From Roridomyces roridus (lineage: Eukaryota; Basidiomycota; Agaricomycetes; Agaricales; Mycenaceae): a stretch of DNA of 57,954 nt. A program made the position numbers and the translations under genes. Every line of letters starts with the position of its first letter. Position 1 is the stretch's first letter. The stretch lies in contig JARKIF010000193.1 of assembly GCA_029378245.1 (NCBI GenBank), forward strand, positions 1 through 57,954, given 5' to 3'. Positions 20,719-31,853 of the stretch are shown here, one piece after another. Under the pieces are notes generated by a model. It was not told where the DNA came from. It ran no database searches and saw only the letters and a list, made by a program, of their open reading frames with translations.

Positions 20719-22147
20719 TCAGTTTGAGTCACGGAAGGCAAGCGGAACGTGTACCACTTTAGAATCTATAAAGTTGTGAAACCATTTGAATGAGGATCGT
20801 ATATGCAGCTTGAGCCCTCCAGCGCGTAGCTCCTCGAGTGTATCGATGTGATCCTGCACCTGTTCGTTCACCTGTTTCAATCGCATCTGCGAGTCGGGGT
20901 CGTAACATTCCTCAGGCTGCTCGAACGAGATGGTGAACGACGTCAACTGCGCGGTCGCCCCTCCTGCTTCCGTCCTCGTTTCGAGCATCCGAACGAGCGG
21001 AGATAGCTCGATTCTTGTCTCGCAGTTGAGATGCGAGAGCGGGGAGGAAGGAAGGGTCCTCGTGGATCAGATCGAAGAGCTCTGTCAAGTCGGCGGTTTT
21101 GAAAGCGGACGCGACGAGCTCGAGTTTTTTGATCGTCGGTATGACGGAGAGGGAGTTTGTCGTGAAATCCAAATCCACTTCCGGTTTGTATTTGGCAAAC
21201 AGGATGAGTGTGGATGGAGAGCACGAAGATCTCTTAATCAAGTGCTCGATGGCGGAGGCGCAGTCTTCGGCCGGCCAGAACAGGTGGAGCTGGCGGAGAG
21301 CCGGCAGAATTAGATGCTGGATGACCGAGTAGCTGTCGTCGTAGCCTATGGTGAGAGAATGAAGTCGAGGGAAAATGTGGCGCGTGATTGGTACTGGATC
21401 GGCCGACATGAGATGAAAATGAAGGATTTCGAGGTTCTGCGTCTGCGACAGGATGTCTAGACATTGTACGAAAGCGATCTCGGCGAGCTCCAGGCTCGTA
21501 AGCTGTGACCACGGAAGTGCGCCCTGGCAGTTGGTCAAGTGAATTGACAGAAGTTTTACATGACGAAGTTGAGGGGCGTCATGGATTGTGGGGATAGTGT
21601 TGACACCATAGTTGGATGGATTCGACGAAAGGGTAAGCGTGCGGAAGTAGGGAAGTGGCCCCTGGATCTGGAGCGGGAAGAAGATGGGTCTGTCGGAGAC
21701 GAGATCGAGCGTCTCCCACTGCGCCCCGTACGCGTCGAGTAACTTTCGAATCCTCACGCACTCTGGGCGGTTGGCAGCAGGCAGTGGTGTCTGGATATGT
21801 AGAGGTAGCTTGCCAGCTCGGGACAGCCACATGGCTAGCCGGCCGGACACAGGATGGCGGCCTTCGTAGGCGAAACGAGCCCAAATGCCGTGGGTGGAGA
21901 GTGCCACCTGCCGCCACGATGAGCAAACCCTCGCCAGTAGAAGCGGGCTACAGGTCAATGTAGGATAGTCGTCCGAGTATCGCAGGAAGATCTCGGACGT
22001 GATGTCGTTTGGGAGAGTGAGCACGGGGTACACGATGGCGGCGAGTTGCGCTTGGACAGCTTTTTGGTCGGCTTGGAGGAGAGTGATTTGCTCCCCAAGA
22101 TACGCGAGACGCTGGTGTAGCGCAGCGGCAACGCTGGGCGTAGCCAT
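20719..22147 (-). pseudogene. F-box domain protein, one frameshift near the C-terminus
   Basis: The ATG at 22147 (MATPSVAAALHQRLAYLG) starts a coiled-coil lead-in typical of basidiomycete F-box proteins. It is followed by YPVLTLPNDITSEIFLRY and LLLARVCSSWRQVALSTHGIWA, the F-box proper, then leucine-rich sequence. F-box proteins recruit substrates to SCF ubiquitin ligases. At about 21025 the frame must shift: upstream reads DPSFLPALA and the continuing family sequence reads HLNCETRIELSPLVRMLETR in another frame, with no short intron between. The stop is at 20719. The cause looks like a 1-2 base indel in a CT-rich run. An in-frame upstream ATG at 22315 is possible but adds unusual sequence. Confidence 0.65.
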
Positions 22148-22315
22148 CGTGAAAGTAAGAAGCTCAAGGAAGAGATGAAGAATGATCGCCATCAAAACCT
22201 CTTGCCCTCGACGCCCATCTTCAATGTTTTGCTCTTCCTTGGGCCTCTGTGCTTTCCGACGCTCGCCTCCACCTGCCGATAAGCTGTCAAGACTCTCAAG
22301 AATAGCTGAAGACAT

Positions 22316-23857
22316 CGCACCCTCTCCTCACGGATACTCTCGAGTCTCTCCCGGTAACCACCGTAAAGGAGTGTGCCCTCGCGAGGTCCGTCTCCACGAC
22401 GCATCACTTCCTACCCATTCCTGACGACTCCTCTTCAGCGAGGGTGCCCTGCTACTCTACCGAGTCGACTGGCATGAGACTGGTCAAGACGCGATGTAGC
22501 GAGCCTGCGCACAAGTCGCAGATGTGTGTGGACTCCTGCTATTCCCTCTGAGTCCTCCGATGACCCTCTAGCTCAGTAATCTTTGACGAACGGGACGGAG
22601 AGCATTGGTGTATGCTGCGGGGCTCTCCCCGTCGGGCGAGGGGTGCAGTCAGTGGGGAGAAACGGCATTGGGCACCTGCAGTACGTCTATTGCCATTCCA
22701 TAGTATTCGAGCCTCGCTCAGTGGCTTCCTTAAACAAGCCTCCCACCGGCATTGGGACACGTCGTGGTCCTTGTCATGCTTAGACGAGCTCTGCGCGCTG
22801 CCAATCACCCAAGGGGCAGCTTTCGCTCCTAGAGAAGGACAGACGGTAGCGGACGCTGTAGAGACCAGCTTGCCCGTCATCGTCCGGGCCTCGGCCTCCT
22901 GGTGGTATCCACGTCCACGTCCTTATCCCGCCACGCCGGGGCTTGCCTCCTCCTCTCGTCCCAACCCTCCACTCTCGAATCACCCTTCATATTGGCCCCA
23001 GATTACGCCATCGCGCCATCGAGGCAGCCTCTGCTACCTCGCTCTTCGACAGACGACGGACCAGCGTGCCCTTCGAAAGCAGTACGACGATGTAAATACT
23101 ACTTTGTCCGCCATCGTCCGTACCTCCGCCTCCTGCGGTCATGTCCGCCCATATCCCGCCGATGCTTGCCTCCCATCCGCTTGCCTCCCCTCCCCCACCC
23201 TCGAATCACCATTCATATGGGGCACAGATCGTGCCATCGAGGCGGCTTCCGTTGCCTTGCCGTTCGAGAGAGCGACAGAGGACGGACCAGTCCACGCCTC
23301 CCGCTGCCCTGCCTCCTATGACTCGTCCTCTTCCCGCCGAGGTTTGCGCATACTCCCTGTCGCCCTCTCTGTGTAGAACCAACCCCCCTAGGCGCGGTAA
23401 CACGTCGACGGGCAGCCAAGCGTCTCGCACCTTCGGGCGTCAGCATGCTCAGCGCAGTCTGGTCGACTTGGTGAAGGGACGATCGGCGGACACGACTCTC
23501 GTCCATGGAGGCGGGCATGCTGGGCAGAGCTGCGCATACCCAGCTGGCAGAGAAGAGACGCAGTGGCGCCGACTCGCGTCGTCCCTAGGGGCGCTGCTGC
23601 CACCCGTGTAGCGACGGAGAGAATTCGGATGGATTCGGCGGGGCAGTGGGCGTCGCTGCAGCTTTTGCAGAAGAATGGGTGCGGCTGACGAGACAAGGTG
23701 CAGCTGCAGCTGCCGCTTTCCGCATCACGCGGCGAAGGGCTACGGGGTGCGCGGGCGCGGGTGCCGAAGGAGGAAGCGAGCCTGTCGTGGGCCGTGAGCC
23801 TCCAGCTCGACTGAAGCAGCACAAATCGTCCCATCCAGCGCGCTCGATACTTCTGAA
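22316..23857 (+). other. gene-poor stretch with imperfect repeats
   Basis: Several long frames overlap here, but none shows a family motif. An imperfect tandem repeat of roughly 225 bp is visible, with copy 1 at about 22873-23085 and copy 2 at about 23098-23312. Shared words include CATCGTCCG, CCTCGGCCTCCTG/CCTCCGCCTCCTG, CTCGAATCACC and ACGGACCAG. The repeated pieces resemble degraded F-box gene 5' sequence (inference). Confidence 0.4.
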
Positions 23858-24305
23858 TTGATAGACATCTGGCGCACCCGGCTCGACGAGCAAGTCCCTG
23901 CTCTCGAGTCCCAGATCGCCCTTCTACGCCTCGACAGAGATAGTGTGCATGGTGAAAGCGTCGCCACCGTACAGCCTATCCTCATGTTTTGGACGGTATC
24001 ACTGGCAGCGAGTATCACACTCCTGAACACAGCCCGACGCTTCTTGCGAGCCGGAGGTCCGGAGAGTAGGCTGGGCAGCCAGGATGTTACTATGGCGCTT
24101 GCGTGTCCCTCATGTTTTGGACGGTATCACTGGCAGCGAGTATCACACTCCTGAACACAGCCCGACGCTTCTTGCGAGCCGGAGGTCCGGAGAGTAGGCT
24201 GGGCAGCCAGGATGTTACTATGGCGCTTGCGTGTCTTCTCGTTCTTGCCCTACGTACTTGCGCTGACTTTTCTTCTGCAGGGGAAGGAACTTTGTGCGCC
24301 GTTGT
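23858..24305 (+). pseudogene. collapsed F-box gene relic
   Basis: The first part encodes WRTRLDEQVPALESQIALLRL, the coiled-coil lead-in seen before F-boxes. It is cut off at 23981 by a 128-bp tandem duplication. After that duplication, an intron-like TTCTGCAG leads to GKELCAPL and a TGA, the same last exon as in the relic at 19577. The body of the gene, including the F-box and leucine-rich repeats, is missing. Confidence 0.45.
23981..24236. repeat. 128-bp perfect tandem duplication
   Basis: The unit beginning CTCATGTTTTGGACGG at 23981-24108 is repeated at 24109-24236, with no difference seen by eye. Identity of the copies indicates a recent event or an assembly artefact. Confidence 0.85.
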
Positions 24306-24462
24306 GAGTGGGGTGCTCCAGTTACGGTACCAACAATGGCTCTCTGTCTTTTGTTGTAGGTTCCATAGGGCAGAACTTGCATTTGTGCTCGATTTGTTTT
24401 TTGGCTGTGCCCGGTGAATACGAGTGATTTCCCACACCCTTCTCTTGATTCCCACTTCCATC

Positions 24463-25565
24463 ATGGAGGCCCTCCCACCCGAGATTCATCTCAAGCTCTA
24501 CAGTCTTGCGTGCACGGACGATGGAACCACAGGCTGCTCACTCAGTGCCGTCTCTCGCCGCATTCGCCAGCTTTCATCCGAGCATCGGTATCAGTCTCTC
24601 GCAGTATGCGGGCCGACGCAGATCTCGCGCCTGCTGCAGACTCTCCGTGCGATTCCCCCAGAGTTGCGGAGGATACGATTCCTTTTCATCCACGAGGCGG
24701 CACCGCTAGCTGAGAGAGTCGAACGCGAGCGTCGTTTCGATCACATACATCGAGAGGGCGCAGACGATACTTACTCTCACCGGCTGCAACCTACCTCGCG
24801 TTTGGATCTAGTGGACAACCCACTCATTAATTCCAAGGTCACAGCGATGCTCACGAGGTCTCTCGATGACCCAGACATCGCCGGATTTGCAGGAGTTCGA
24901 CGGCGGAATGTGGATGAAATCCTCGCCATGGCGCACGAGACGCTGGAAATTCTATCCGTAGTCCATTTCTATGCCATTTCCGACGGGTCTTCGCGCTACT
25001 TCAACATATCATTCCCAGCTTTGGTCCATCTCACGGTCAAAGGCCAACACGAAATTCCAGACGACGCTTCCTTCGCACCGGCGCTGCGGACGTTGCATGT
25101 CACTGACTCACAGACGACGGCATCTCCGCGAAACTCGCGTACAAGCTAGCCACAAATTTTCCCCACCTCTCCCGCCTCCGCATCTCCCGCGTCCTCGAGC
25201 TCAGCAAACGCGTTTCGATGACCGTCGCGCCGTTGGTTCATGCCATGGGGATCATGAACCTAAGCAGGCTATTCACCAAGATCCCGGCGCCGCCACTCAT
25301 GTCCTCGGGCATGGAGCGATTATTGTTGCTCGAGCCTGGTCCTAGGCATTATGGCAGTCGTAGGCGCACAGACCAGCTGTGTGTCGACATGCTGAATACG
25401 TTCAACTTGAAATGTCGGGGATTCCGGTTGTTGCCGGATCATCGTGGGCATAATCGGAGAGCTGAGGCGATTTTGGCTTTGGATGAGTGGATGGAGTGTT
25501 GTGAGGGTGTTCCGATGTCGTGGGGAGGTGCTCCTGGGAAGTTGGTTTGGGACCTGGGGGACTGA
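24463..25565 (+). pseudogene. F-box-like/LRR-type gene with one frameshift
   Basis: The ATG at 24463 opens MEALPPEIHLKLYSLAC, an F-box-like start, followed by leucine-rich sequence (SRRIRQLSSEHRYQSLAV, ETLEILSVVHFYAIS). Near 25105-25120 the frame changes: upstream ends ALRTLHVT and downstream continues LTDDGISAKLAYKLATNFPHLSRLRIS, running to WGGAPGKLVWDLGD and a stop at 25565. Both halves look like one protein of about 365 residues. No GT-AG intron of normal size explains the shift, so an indel is likely. Protein-degradation adaptor is the family role. Confidence 0.6.
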
Positions 25566-28500
25566 GGGCACCGTCGTGGCCCATTTCGGAATTCCTTCCC
25601 GGTGTCCACTTTTTGTAGACTCAAGAAGACTGGTTTCTTGTAAACCTATGGTGCCCGAGTGTGCGCTCCTAATGTCCGCGGCAGAAGTTCGTTTCGGTTT
25701 CTTTTCGTAGACCCAACGTCTCATTGGTGGTACCTAACGACTCGCGGCGGTGGTCCGCCCTTGTGATGCGTCCGTCGTTGGTTTTCCCTGAATATCCAGC
25801 AGGTGTCCCGTTCGATTCGGGAGTGGGTCATTACATGCATTAATACATACCGCCGCCGGTGTTTGATCTTTTTTTTTTCGACGGACACTCGGCACGATCG
25901 GCAAGGACCAACTTCCGACCGGATGGGACGTATGTATTGGAGCTCTCCTCTGTCATGAATAACAACGACCTGTAGCGATGGTCCGCGCCTGCGCCTTCTT
26001 GTTATCCGACTCGAACTTGCAGACGGCCTACCAGTTCGATTCGGGTGTGGGTCTTACGCCGTTGGCGGTTCATTGCTTATTTTGCAGTGCAACCCTGTTC
26101 CAACTCTTTAAGGTTGACTAATTGGTGTCTTGGAAGCCGCGATTTTCACTGAGGAGGGAGTATCAAGACAAAGCACATTCATAATCGGCATTGGCCATCC
26201 CCGACTATTCGCCGCGGTGGTCCCCGCATATCTTCGCGAAAGTCGGTCCCGGGCTGAATGTCCAGTAAGTGTCTCGTTCGATTCGGGAGGGGTATCATGA
26301 AATCTGAGTATAGGTCCATTTTTTTTCGAAATTGACTTGGGACGATGGGCAAAGACCAACTTCCAAGCGGGTGCCTCTTCTGTCATGAATGATAACCACC
26401 CGTAGCGGTGGTCCGCACCTGTGCCTCATCATTCTAACTCACGCCTTGCAGGCGGGCTACCCGTTCGATTCGGGGGTGGGGTCCTGTGTTTCCTGCATCT
26501 TAGTTCATTCTTTGCCTCCAGTGCGATGGCAGTGTCTTTTTGAAGTGGAGCATTGGCCGAGCCAACAGCACTCTATGGTGCTACTGAGTGCTTGCTGAAG
26601 CTTGACTAGGTAATGGTTGAACCCAGTGGTAGGTACTTACCTGCCCGCAGTCACCGGTCTGAGACTCTGAGGCCAACGGTTTCGTTCGAGTCGTCGAAGG
26701 TTTTTGTAAACCTTTTGCAGTGGGTTGAAATGCTGAAGGGCTCAACAATCCTGGATACGTTGTGGCCCTTGTGGGGAGGGATGGACGGATCTGACAGCGC
26801 AGATGCTCAACACATGCTACTTATGGTGTCCAAGGCAAGGCCCGTGTCCGTTCGACTCGGCCACGGCTTCTTACCGGATACTGTGATGCTTTTTTGCCCT
26901 GGATTAGATACCAACAAGTCTGGAGCGCCATACCCTGCAGAATTGACGGGGTTGGATGCCACCGGGAAAGGAGGAGTTGGACCTGGACTGGTTGAAACGG
27001 GGCGCCCAATGATCGTTGCTGTTTTATTCATAAGCTCGAAGTTCCAAGCCTGGACTTCATTTCCCCTGAGAAATGTTCTGTGCCGGTACAAATGATATGT
27101 ACATGTGCCGCCGCTGATAATAATGTGCGATCGTCGCCTGAGTGCCATCTCAGCGTGTTACAACTTACCCGTTCGATTCGGGTGGCGTTCCATGGATAGG
27201 TGGGTTGGTTCAGTCTTTTTTGCTGCTTGTGGGAGGGAAGACCTTGGAAAGAAACTCAAATACAGTCCATGCAGCCTCGAGCTCGGTCCTCGAGGGGTGG
27301 TAGCTATTGATTCTAGATCGGTGGGTCGCAAGAGATGTTCAAAATCCAACACACAGTGGCCAGCGGTTCGTTCGATTCGAACTGGCACAGTTGTCGCTGC
27401 TAGTGATGTAAAAGGCTCGGCCTGGGCCGCCAGGCCCGACCAAGCCGGGCCGGGGCTTAGTGAAGCCGAGCCGGGCCCGACACAGGGCTTGGGTGGGCCT
27501 AGGGCTCGGGCTTCGACAATCTCAGGCCCGATGGAGCCCGCCAGGCCCGGGCCTGGCTGCCGGTAGTGGTAATTGGTGGGATCGCGAGGGAAGGTGTCTG
27601 CCGACTCCGTTCCCATCATATGAACATAAGTATGTTGTGTTTCAGCCCTTCAGATCACCGCATCTGGGTGCAATCACGCCTCGGCAAGTCTCGGCTTGAT
27701 AGAGGAAGCCTAGTGATGTTCATTCGAGACAATTTTGATCCAACCGGTGCTCATATTGCGTCAATACCCTCATTTCTGACAAGCATGAGCTCGAACACAG
27801 GAAAATTTGAAGGCACCATGCATTTCTTGTTGGCGGATGGGCAAGCCCCGGCTCGAGCCCGGGCTTTGGGCCTGGCCCGGCTTGATGACGGCTCAGGCTC
27901 GGGCCTCGAGAATTTGGGGCCCGAGCCCGCCAAAGCCGAGCCCAAGCCCGGGCTTTCAGGCCGAGCCGGGCCCGTTACATCACTAGTCGCTGCCGTGGTC
28001 GAGATAATTTTTGGGTCGTGTTATGGATTACGATTATTCTTCGAGAGGCGTTAGATGATTTGAAATTTCGAGGTACCGTCGTGTTCAGGATCAGGAGCTG
28101 TGGGTAGCATTCTGCCTTTTATCCGCGGAATACCGGCTGACAAGTCGATGACAACCACCTACATCATGTACATGGTGGAGGTTCGACTTCAACGGGACCA
28201 TTCTCCGGATTCAGACAAATTCCACCTGTGTCCGTTCCATTCGGGCACGGGTTCTGCGTGACCCACCTGTAACTTTTTCCTTTGCCGTTCTCACATGCCG
28301 ATGCATTCCGCAGATGCCACCGATGATCACCAACATCACATTGATCGCCAAAAGTGGCTGAAGAGCTGCAATTGAAACGTGCTGCGTTTGACCCAGAATA
28401 TAACACGCTAACACGCGTCGAGAAGGGAATGTTGCTGCGCCGATCTCTACATCTCAGTCTGATGTAACGAGAACTACTGCGAAATAATGCCAATCCGTGT

Positions 28501-28760
28501 CTGTTCGATTCCGGCACGGGTTCTACGGTGGCTCCCCGTTCCATTTCCCACATGCCGAAGCATGCTGAATACCGATTGAACTGCAAGGGGACGGACACAG
28601 TATCTCCAACTTCGCCGCACATTCTCTCTAGTCAACCTGCGTCCGTTCGACTCGGGCACGGGTTCTGGGACTTGGCTGCGGTTTTTTTTGGCCAATCATT
28701 CATGTACCGATGCATGCCGAGACGCCGAACCAAGCTCCGCTGATGCCACCGATCACCGAT
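25566..28760. repeat. degenerate repeat array with T-arm-like hairpin motif
   Basis: No gene is supported. The core word CCCGTTCGATTCGGG, a 4-bp stem with a 7-base TTCGATT loop like a tRNA T-arm, occurs exactly or nearly so at 25807, 26031, 26275, 26460 and 27168. A variant, TCCGTTCGACTCGGGCACGG, recurs near 26847, 28231, 28501 and 28641. Between them a roughly 450-bp dimer is repeated: a GGTGGTCC box, the core word, TTTTTTTTCGA, then CGGCAAGGACCAACTTCC / GGGCAAAGACCAACTTCC (about 25740-25970 and 26207-26400). This could be a decayed tRNA-derived SINE family or satellite. Confidence 0.55.
27401..27985. mobile_element. 585-bp hAT-type MITE with GC-rich termini
   Basis: The ends are TAGTGATGTAA and its complement TTACATCACTA. 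The 8-bp direct repeat GTCGCTGC flanks the element exactly (27393-27400 and 27986-27993). Inside both ends, GC-rich self-complementary tracts built of GGGCCGGGCC, CCCGAGCCC and similar words run for about 150 bp. The middle (about 27560-27830) is ordinary sequence with no intact transposase. TA-G termini plus an 8-bp duplication are diagnostic of hAT. Confidence 0.9.
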
Positions 28761-29149
28761 CACCAAACCATTGTTCATCAAATTTACTTACGCACAGACC
28801 CTCGAGGAGTCAGGACCAAAGCGTGTGCTGCGTTATCCCCATTGCAATTCCAATTCGCTTGGACCGTGGGCCATTGTTCGTCGTTCAAAGAGGTGGTGGC
28901 CCTTTGTCCTACTTGTGTGTGCCACTCGGCCCATTCTCCAGAAATGGGAACTACACTGGCCGTCGCGTCCAGGCGGAGGGGGCATAAAAACGCGGACCAG
29001 CGGTGGGTATTCTTTAGTTTCTCCTCTTCCTCTTCCCCTACAAACTCTTTCTGTCAAGGAAGAGACTAGCCATGGTGTGTATTCGGCGCGGGCAGCTTCG
29101 ACTCTACCGTGTCTGATATTATATTCCGCGACAGTACACCACACAAGAC

Positions 29150-29908
29150 ATGGAATTTGCCCCGCAGCACGGTGGCACGGACGCGTTTCTCCCCGAGTTC
29201 GTTCCAGCTCAGGCGTTTCCCACGTGTCCTCCGACGCCGCGGTGGATTGAACGCAAAGTCCAAGACGTGCCACCGCGCACCGACGCGATTTGGCCCGAGT
29301 CCTTCGACGTAGACATGGACTCTGACAGCATGTCGAGTCACGAGACCGCGTCTCAAATGGAGGACAAAGTCCACGAGTTCGAGTTTCATCATTACACGGC
29401 CGCCGATTACTACGCCGACGTCGGTGGCAGCGCTTCCGAGTCGGACACGGACTCGGACCCCGGCTTCTCGTGCGCCGGAATGGATATCGACCAAGACGAC
29501 TCCGAATCGGACGGCGGCTATAGCGCCGACTCGGAACTTGGCGACTTCGAATACGACCTCCGGGACCGCGCCGCCATCGCACGCTACCTCGAACACGCCC
29601 GGAATTTCAACTTTGAGGGCGACGACATCACTACCGGCCTCGCCTTGCATCTACACAAAAAGGCCCTCAAGGCCTATCACGGGCTCGAGTTTTGTCGCGG
29701 GTGGCGGGCCCTCTCGACGGGTTATGATGGGAACGTGGATGATAAGCTGCGGGAGGATGAGTTGATGGACTTGGCGCGGTGGAGGGCGGATCAGATCCTG
29801 TTCAATGCGACTGGATATGAGATGGGGGAGTTTGATGGGATGAGATTGGTTGACTCCGGGAGCAGTGCTGGGCTACTGTGGGATGGAAATTTTGATGATG
29901 AAAATTAA
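29150..29908 (+). CDS. acidic hypothetical protein, 252 residues
   Basis: A single-exon frame runs from an ATG at 29150 to TAA at 29908. A CATAAAA box lies about 160 bp upstream. The product starts MEFAPQHGGTDAFLPEFVP, has a Pro/Trp segment (CPPTPRWIERKVQDVPP) and a long Asp/Glu/Ser-rich middle. A more structured C-terminal third follows (IARYLEHARNFNFEGDD, HGLEFCRGWRALS, ELMDLARWRADQILFNATGYEMGEF). No signal peptide, membrane segment or known motif is seen. Codon use is GC-biased like the neighbouring real genes, which favours true coding. Function unknown. Confidence 0.55.
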   Translation: MEFAPQHGGTDAFLPEFVPAQAFPTCPPTPRWIERKVQDVPPRTDAIWPESFDVDMDSDSMSSHETASQMEDKVHEFEFHHYTAADYYADVGGSASESDTDSDPGFSCAGMDIDQDDSESDGGYSADSELGDFEYDLRDRAAIARYLEHARNFNFEGDDITTGLALHLHKKALKAYHGLEFCRGWRALSTGYDGNVDDKLREDELMDLARWRADQILFNATGYEMGEFDGMRLVDSGSSAGLLWDGNFDDEN

Positions 29909-30257
29909 TTACAATGGAATTGCCTTTTTGTACTAACAGAATTACCACATAGAGAATTTCTTGCCTTTTCTGCAGACACGCCGCAAACACGAAGAGCGGG
30001 AGAGAAGGAAGGGCATCATGACGCCGAGCCGACATCACTTGATGACACGTCACAGCTGCGGAGCATTTCCGGTAGCCGATCTCACTTTGGCTCAAACCAC
30101 TACCACTACCGGTGGTCACGATGATAGCCATTGCACCAAGCTCCAACTTCGACAGGGTCCCTGGCGAATCAATTAAGCCCGTGCTTAAAGGCGTTAAGCT
30201 CCGACCGGGTCGTACGAGCTTGTTCCCTCCCCAAGTCTCAAGAGCACTCCACCCACT

Positions 30258-31728
30258 ATGCGCATGCCAATCCAAAAGTTTGACGCCATGTCTGACGCTG
30301 TCGACGAAGGTGCGTCGGCTGCATCCATATCCGGAGTCGACTACTAACGAAGACTCTCCTCACAGTAAACGTGATAAAAGGCCGCGGCTGGTCCTCTGCG
30401 TCTGAATTCGACGCGGAAAAGGACAAGACGCAGTTCCGTCAGTACGAAGACCCTTGCGACCGCGTCAAGAACTTTTACAAGGAGCAACATGGTGAGTGTG
30501 CCTGCCCCCGCCCCTCGCCCCTCGCCCCTCCGGCCTCCAAGGGCTTTGCAATCTCCCATCCATCCCCCAATCTCGCTCTATCTCCCATATCCTCGGCATC
30601 ATCCGTCCTTCTCGCTGCTAACCACGCGGCTGTGGGTCCAGAAAAACAAACGGTGGAGTTCAATATCAAGATGCGTGCCAATATGCGCGAGAAGACTCGC
30701 GCGCGGATGGGTGAGTCATCATCCCACTCTAAATACTTCTGGGCCTCGTTCTAATCCAGGCACACGACAGGCATCTGGGAGGCCATGGAAATGCTCAACA
30801 CTTTGGTGGACGATTCGGATCCTGATGTGGGTGTGGGTTGTACAACTCTTCACTTCCTTACCCCTTCATTTCCGCTTTATTTATCGTGTTGATTTGCCTT
30901 GACAGACGGACCTGTCGCAGATCGAGCATCTCCTGCAGACCGCCGAGGCGATTCGGAGGGATGGAAAGCCCGAATGGATGCAAGTCACCGGGCTCGTACA
31001 TGATCTTGGCAAACTGCTTTATCTGTTTGGATCAGAGTGCGTTTGCGCAAAACTATTTCCCTGTTTCGCTTCACTACTAATTCATGACTGTGGGAATAGA
31101 GGACAATGGGACGTCGTCGGTGTACGTGCCTACCCTTCCCTCCCCGTTCCACCGTGCCGAGTTTATATCCCTTTATTTTCTTTACAGGACACCTTTGTCG
31201 TGGGCTGCGCCTTCTCCGACAAGATCATCCTCCCCGAAAGCTTCGCCGTCAACCCCGACTCCACGCACCCCATCTACAGCACCCACTACGGAATCTATTC
31301 GCCGAATTGCGGACTTGAGAACGTCATGCTCAGTTGGGGACACGATGAGGTGCGTTCATGCAAATATACGTGTTGGAGCTGAGGAATTCGATTCGACTTC
31401 TTGCAGTACCTTTACCACGTCCTGAAAGACCAATCCACCCTCCCGCAAGAAAGTCTCTGGATGATTCGGTATCATTCATTCTACCCGTGCGTACCCGCCT
31501 TGTCTCCTTAGTTACTACTCCTTTCAACGGATTTGCCCCAGATGGCATCGCGAAAACGCCTACACGCACCTCACATGTCCTGACGACGAACGAGCGCTGG
31601 CTGCCGTACGCGCATTCAACCCGTACGATTTGTATTCCAAGAGCGAGGAGCCGGTGGATGCGGTGAAGCTGAGGCCGTATTACGAGGGACTTATTGCCAA
31701 GTTCTTCCCCGAGGTCATCGAGTGGTGA
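30258..31728 (+). CDS. MIOX: myo-inositol oxygenase
   Basis: Nine exons (30258-30309, 30366-30491, 30642-30710, 30771-30826, 30906-31036, 31100-31121, 31188-31349, 31407-31486, 31542-31728) join to 294 residues, the usual family length. The enzyme is a cytosolic non-haem di-iron oxygenase that cleaves myo-inositol to glucuronate. Visible signatures are [31 protein letters not shown], the HD-type metal site [51 protein letters not shown], and the distal ligands in [16 protein letters not shown], ending KFFPEVIEW. All metal-binding His/Asp positions expected from the family appear present. It converges with the NF-YB gene 125 bp downstream. Confidence 0.95.
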
Positions 31729-31853
31729 AGGTCGAAGACGAATATAGAAGGTTTAGAATGAATCGTGAGTAGAATTGAATCAAACAAGTATTTAGTCATA
31801 CATGCAGCCCAAAGTCCACACAAATAATAAAAACGAATCGAGAATCCCAATGA

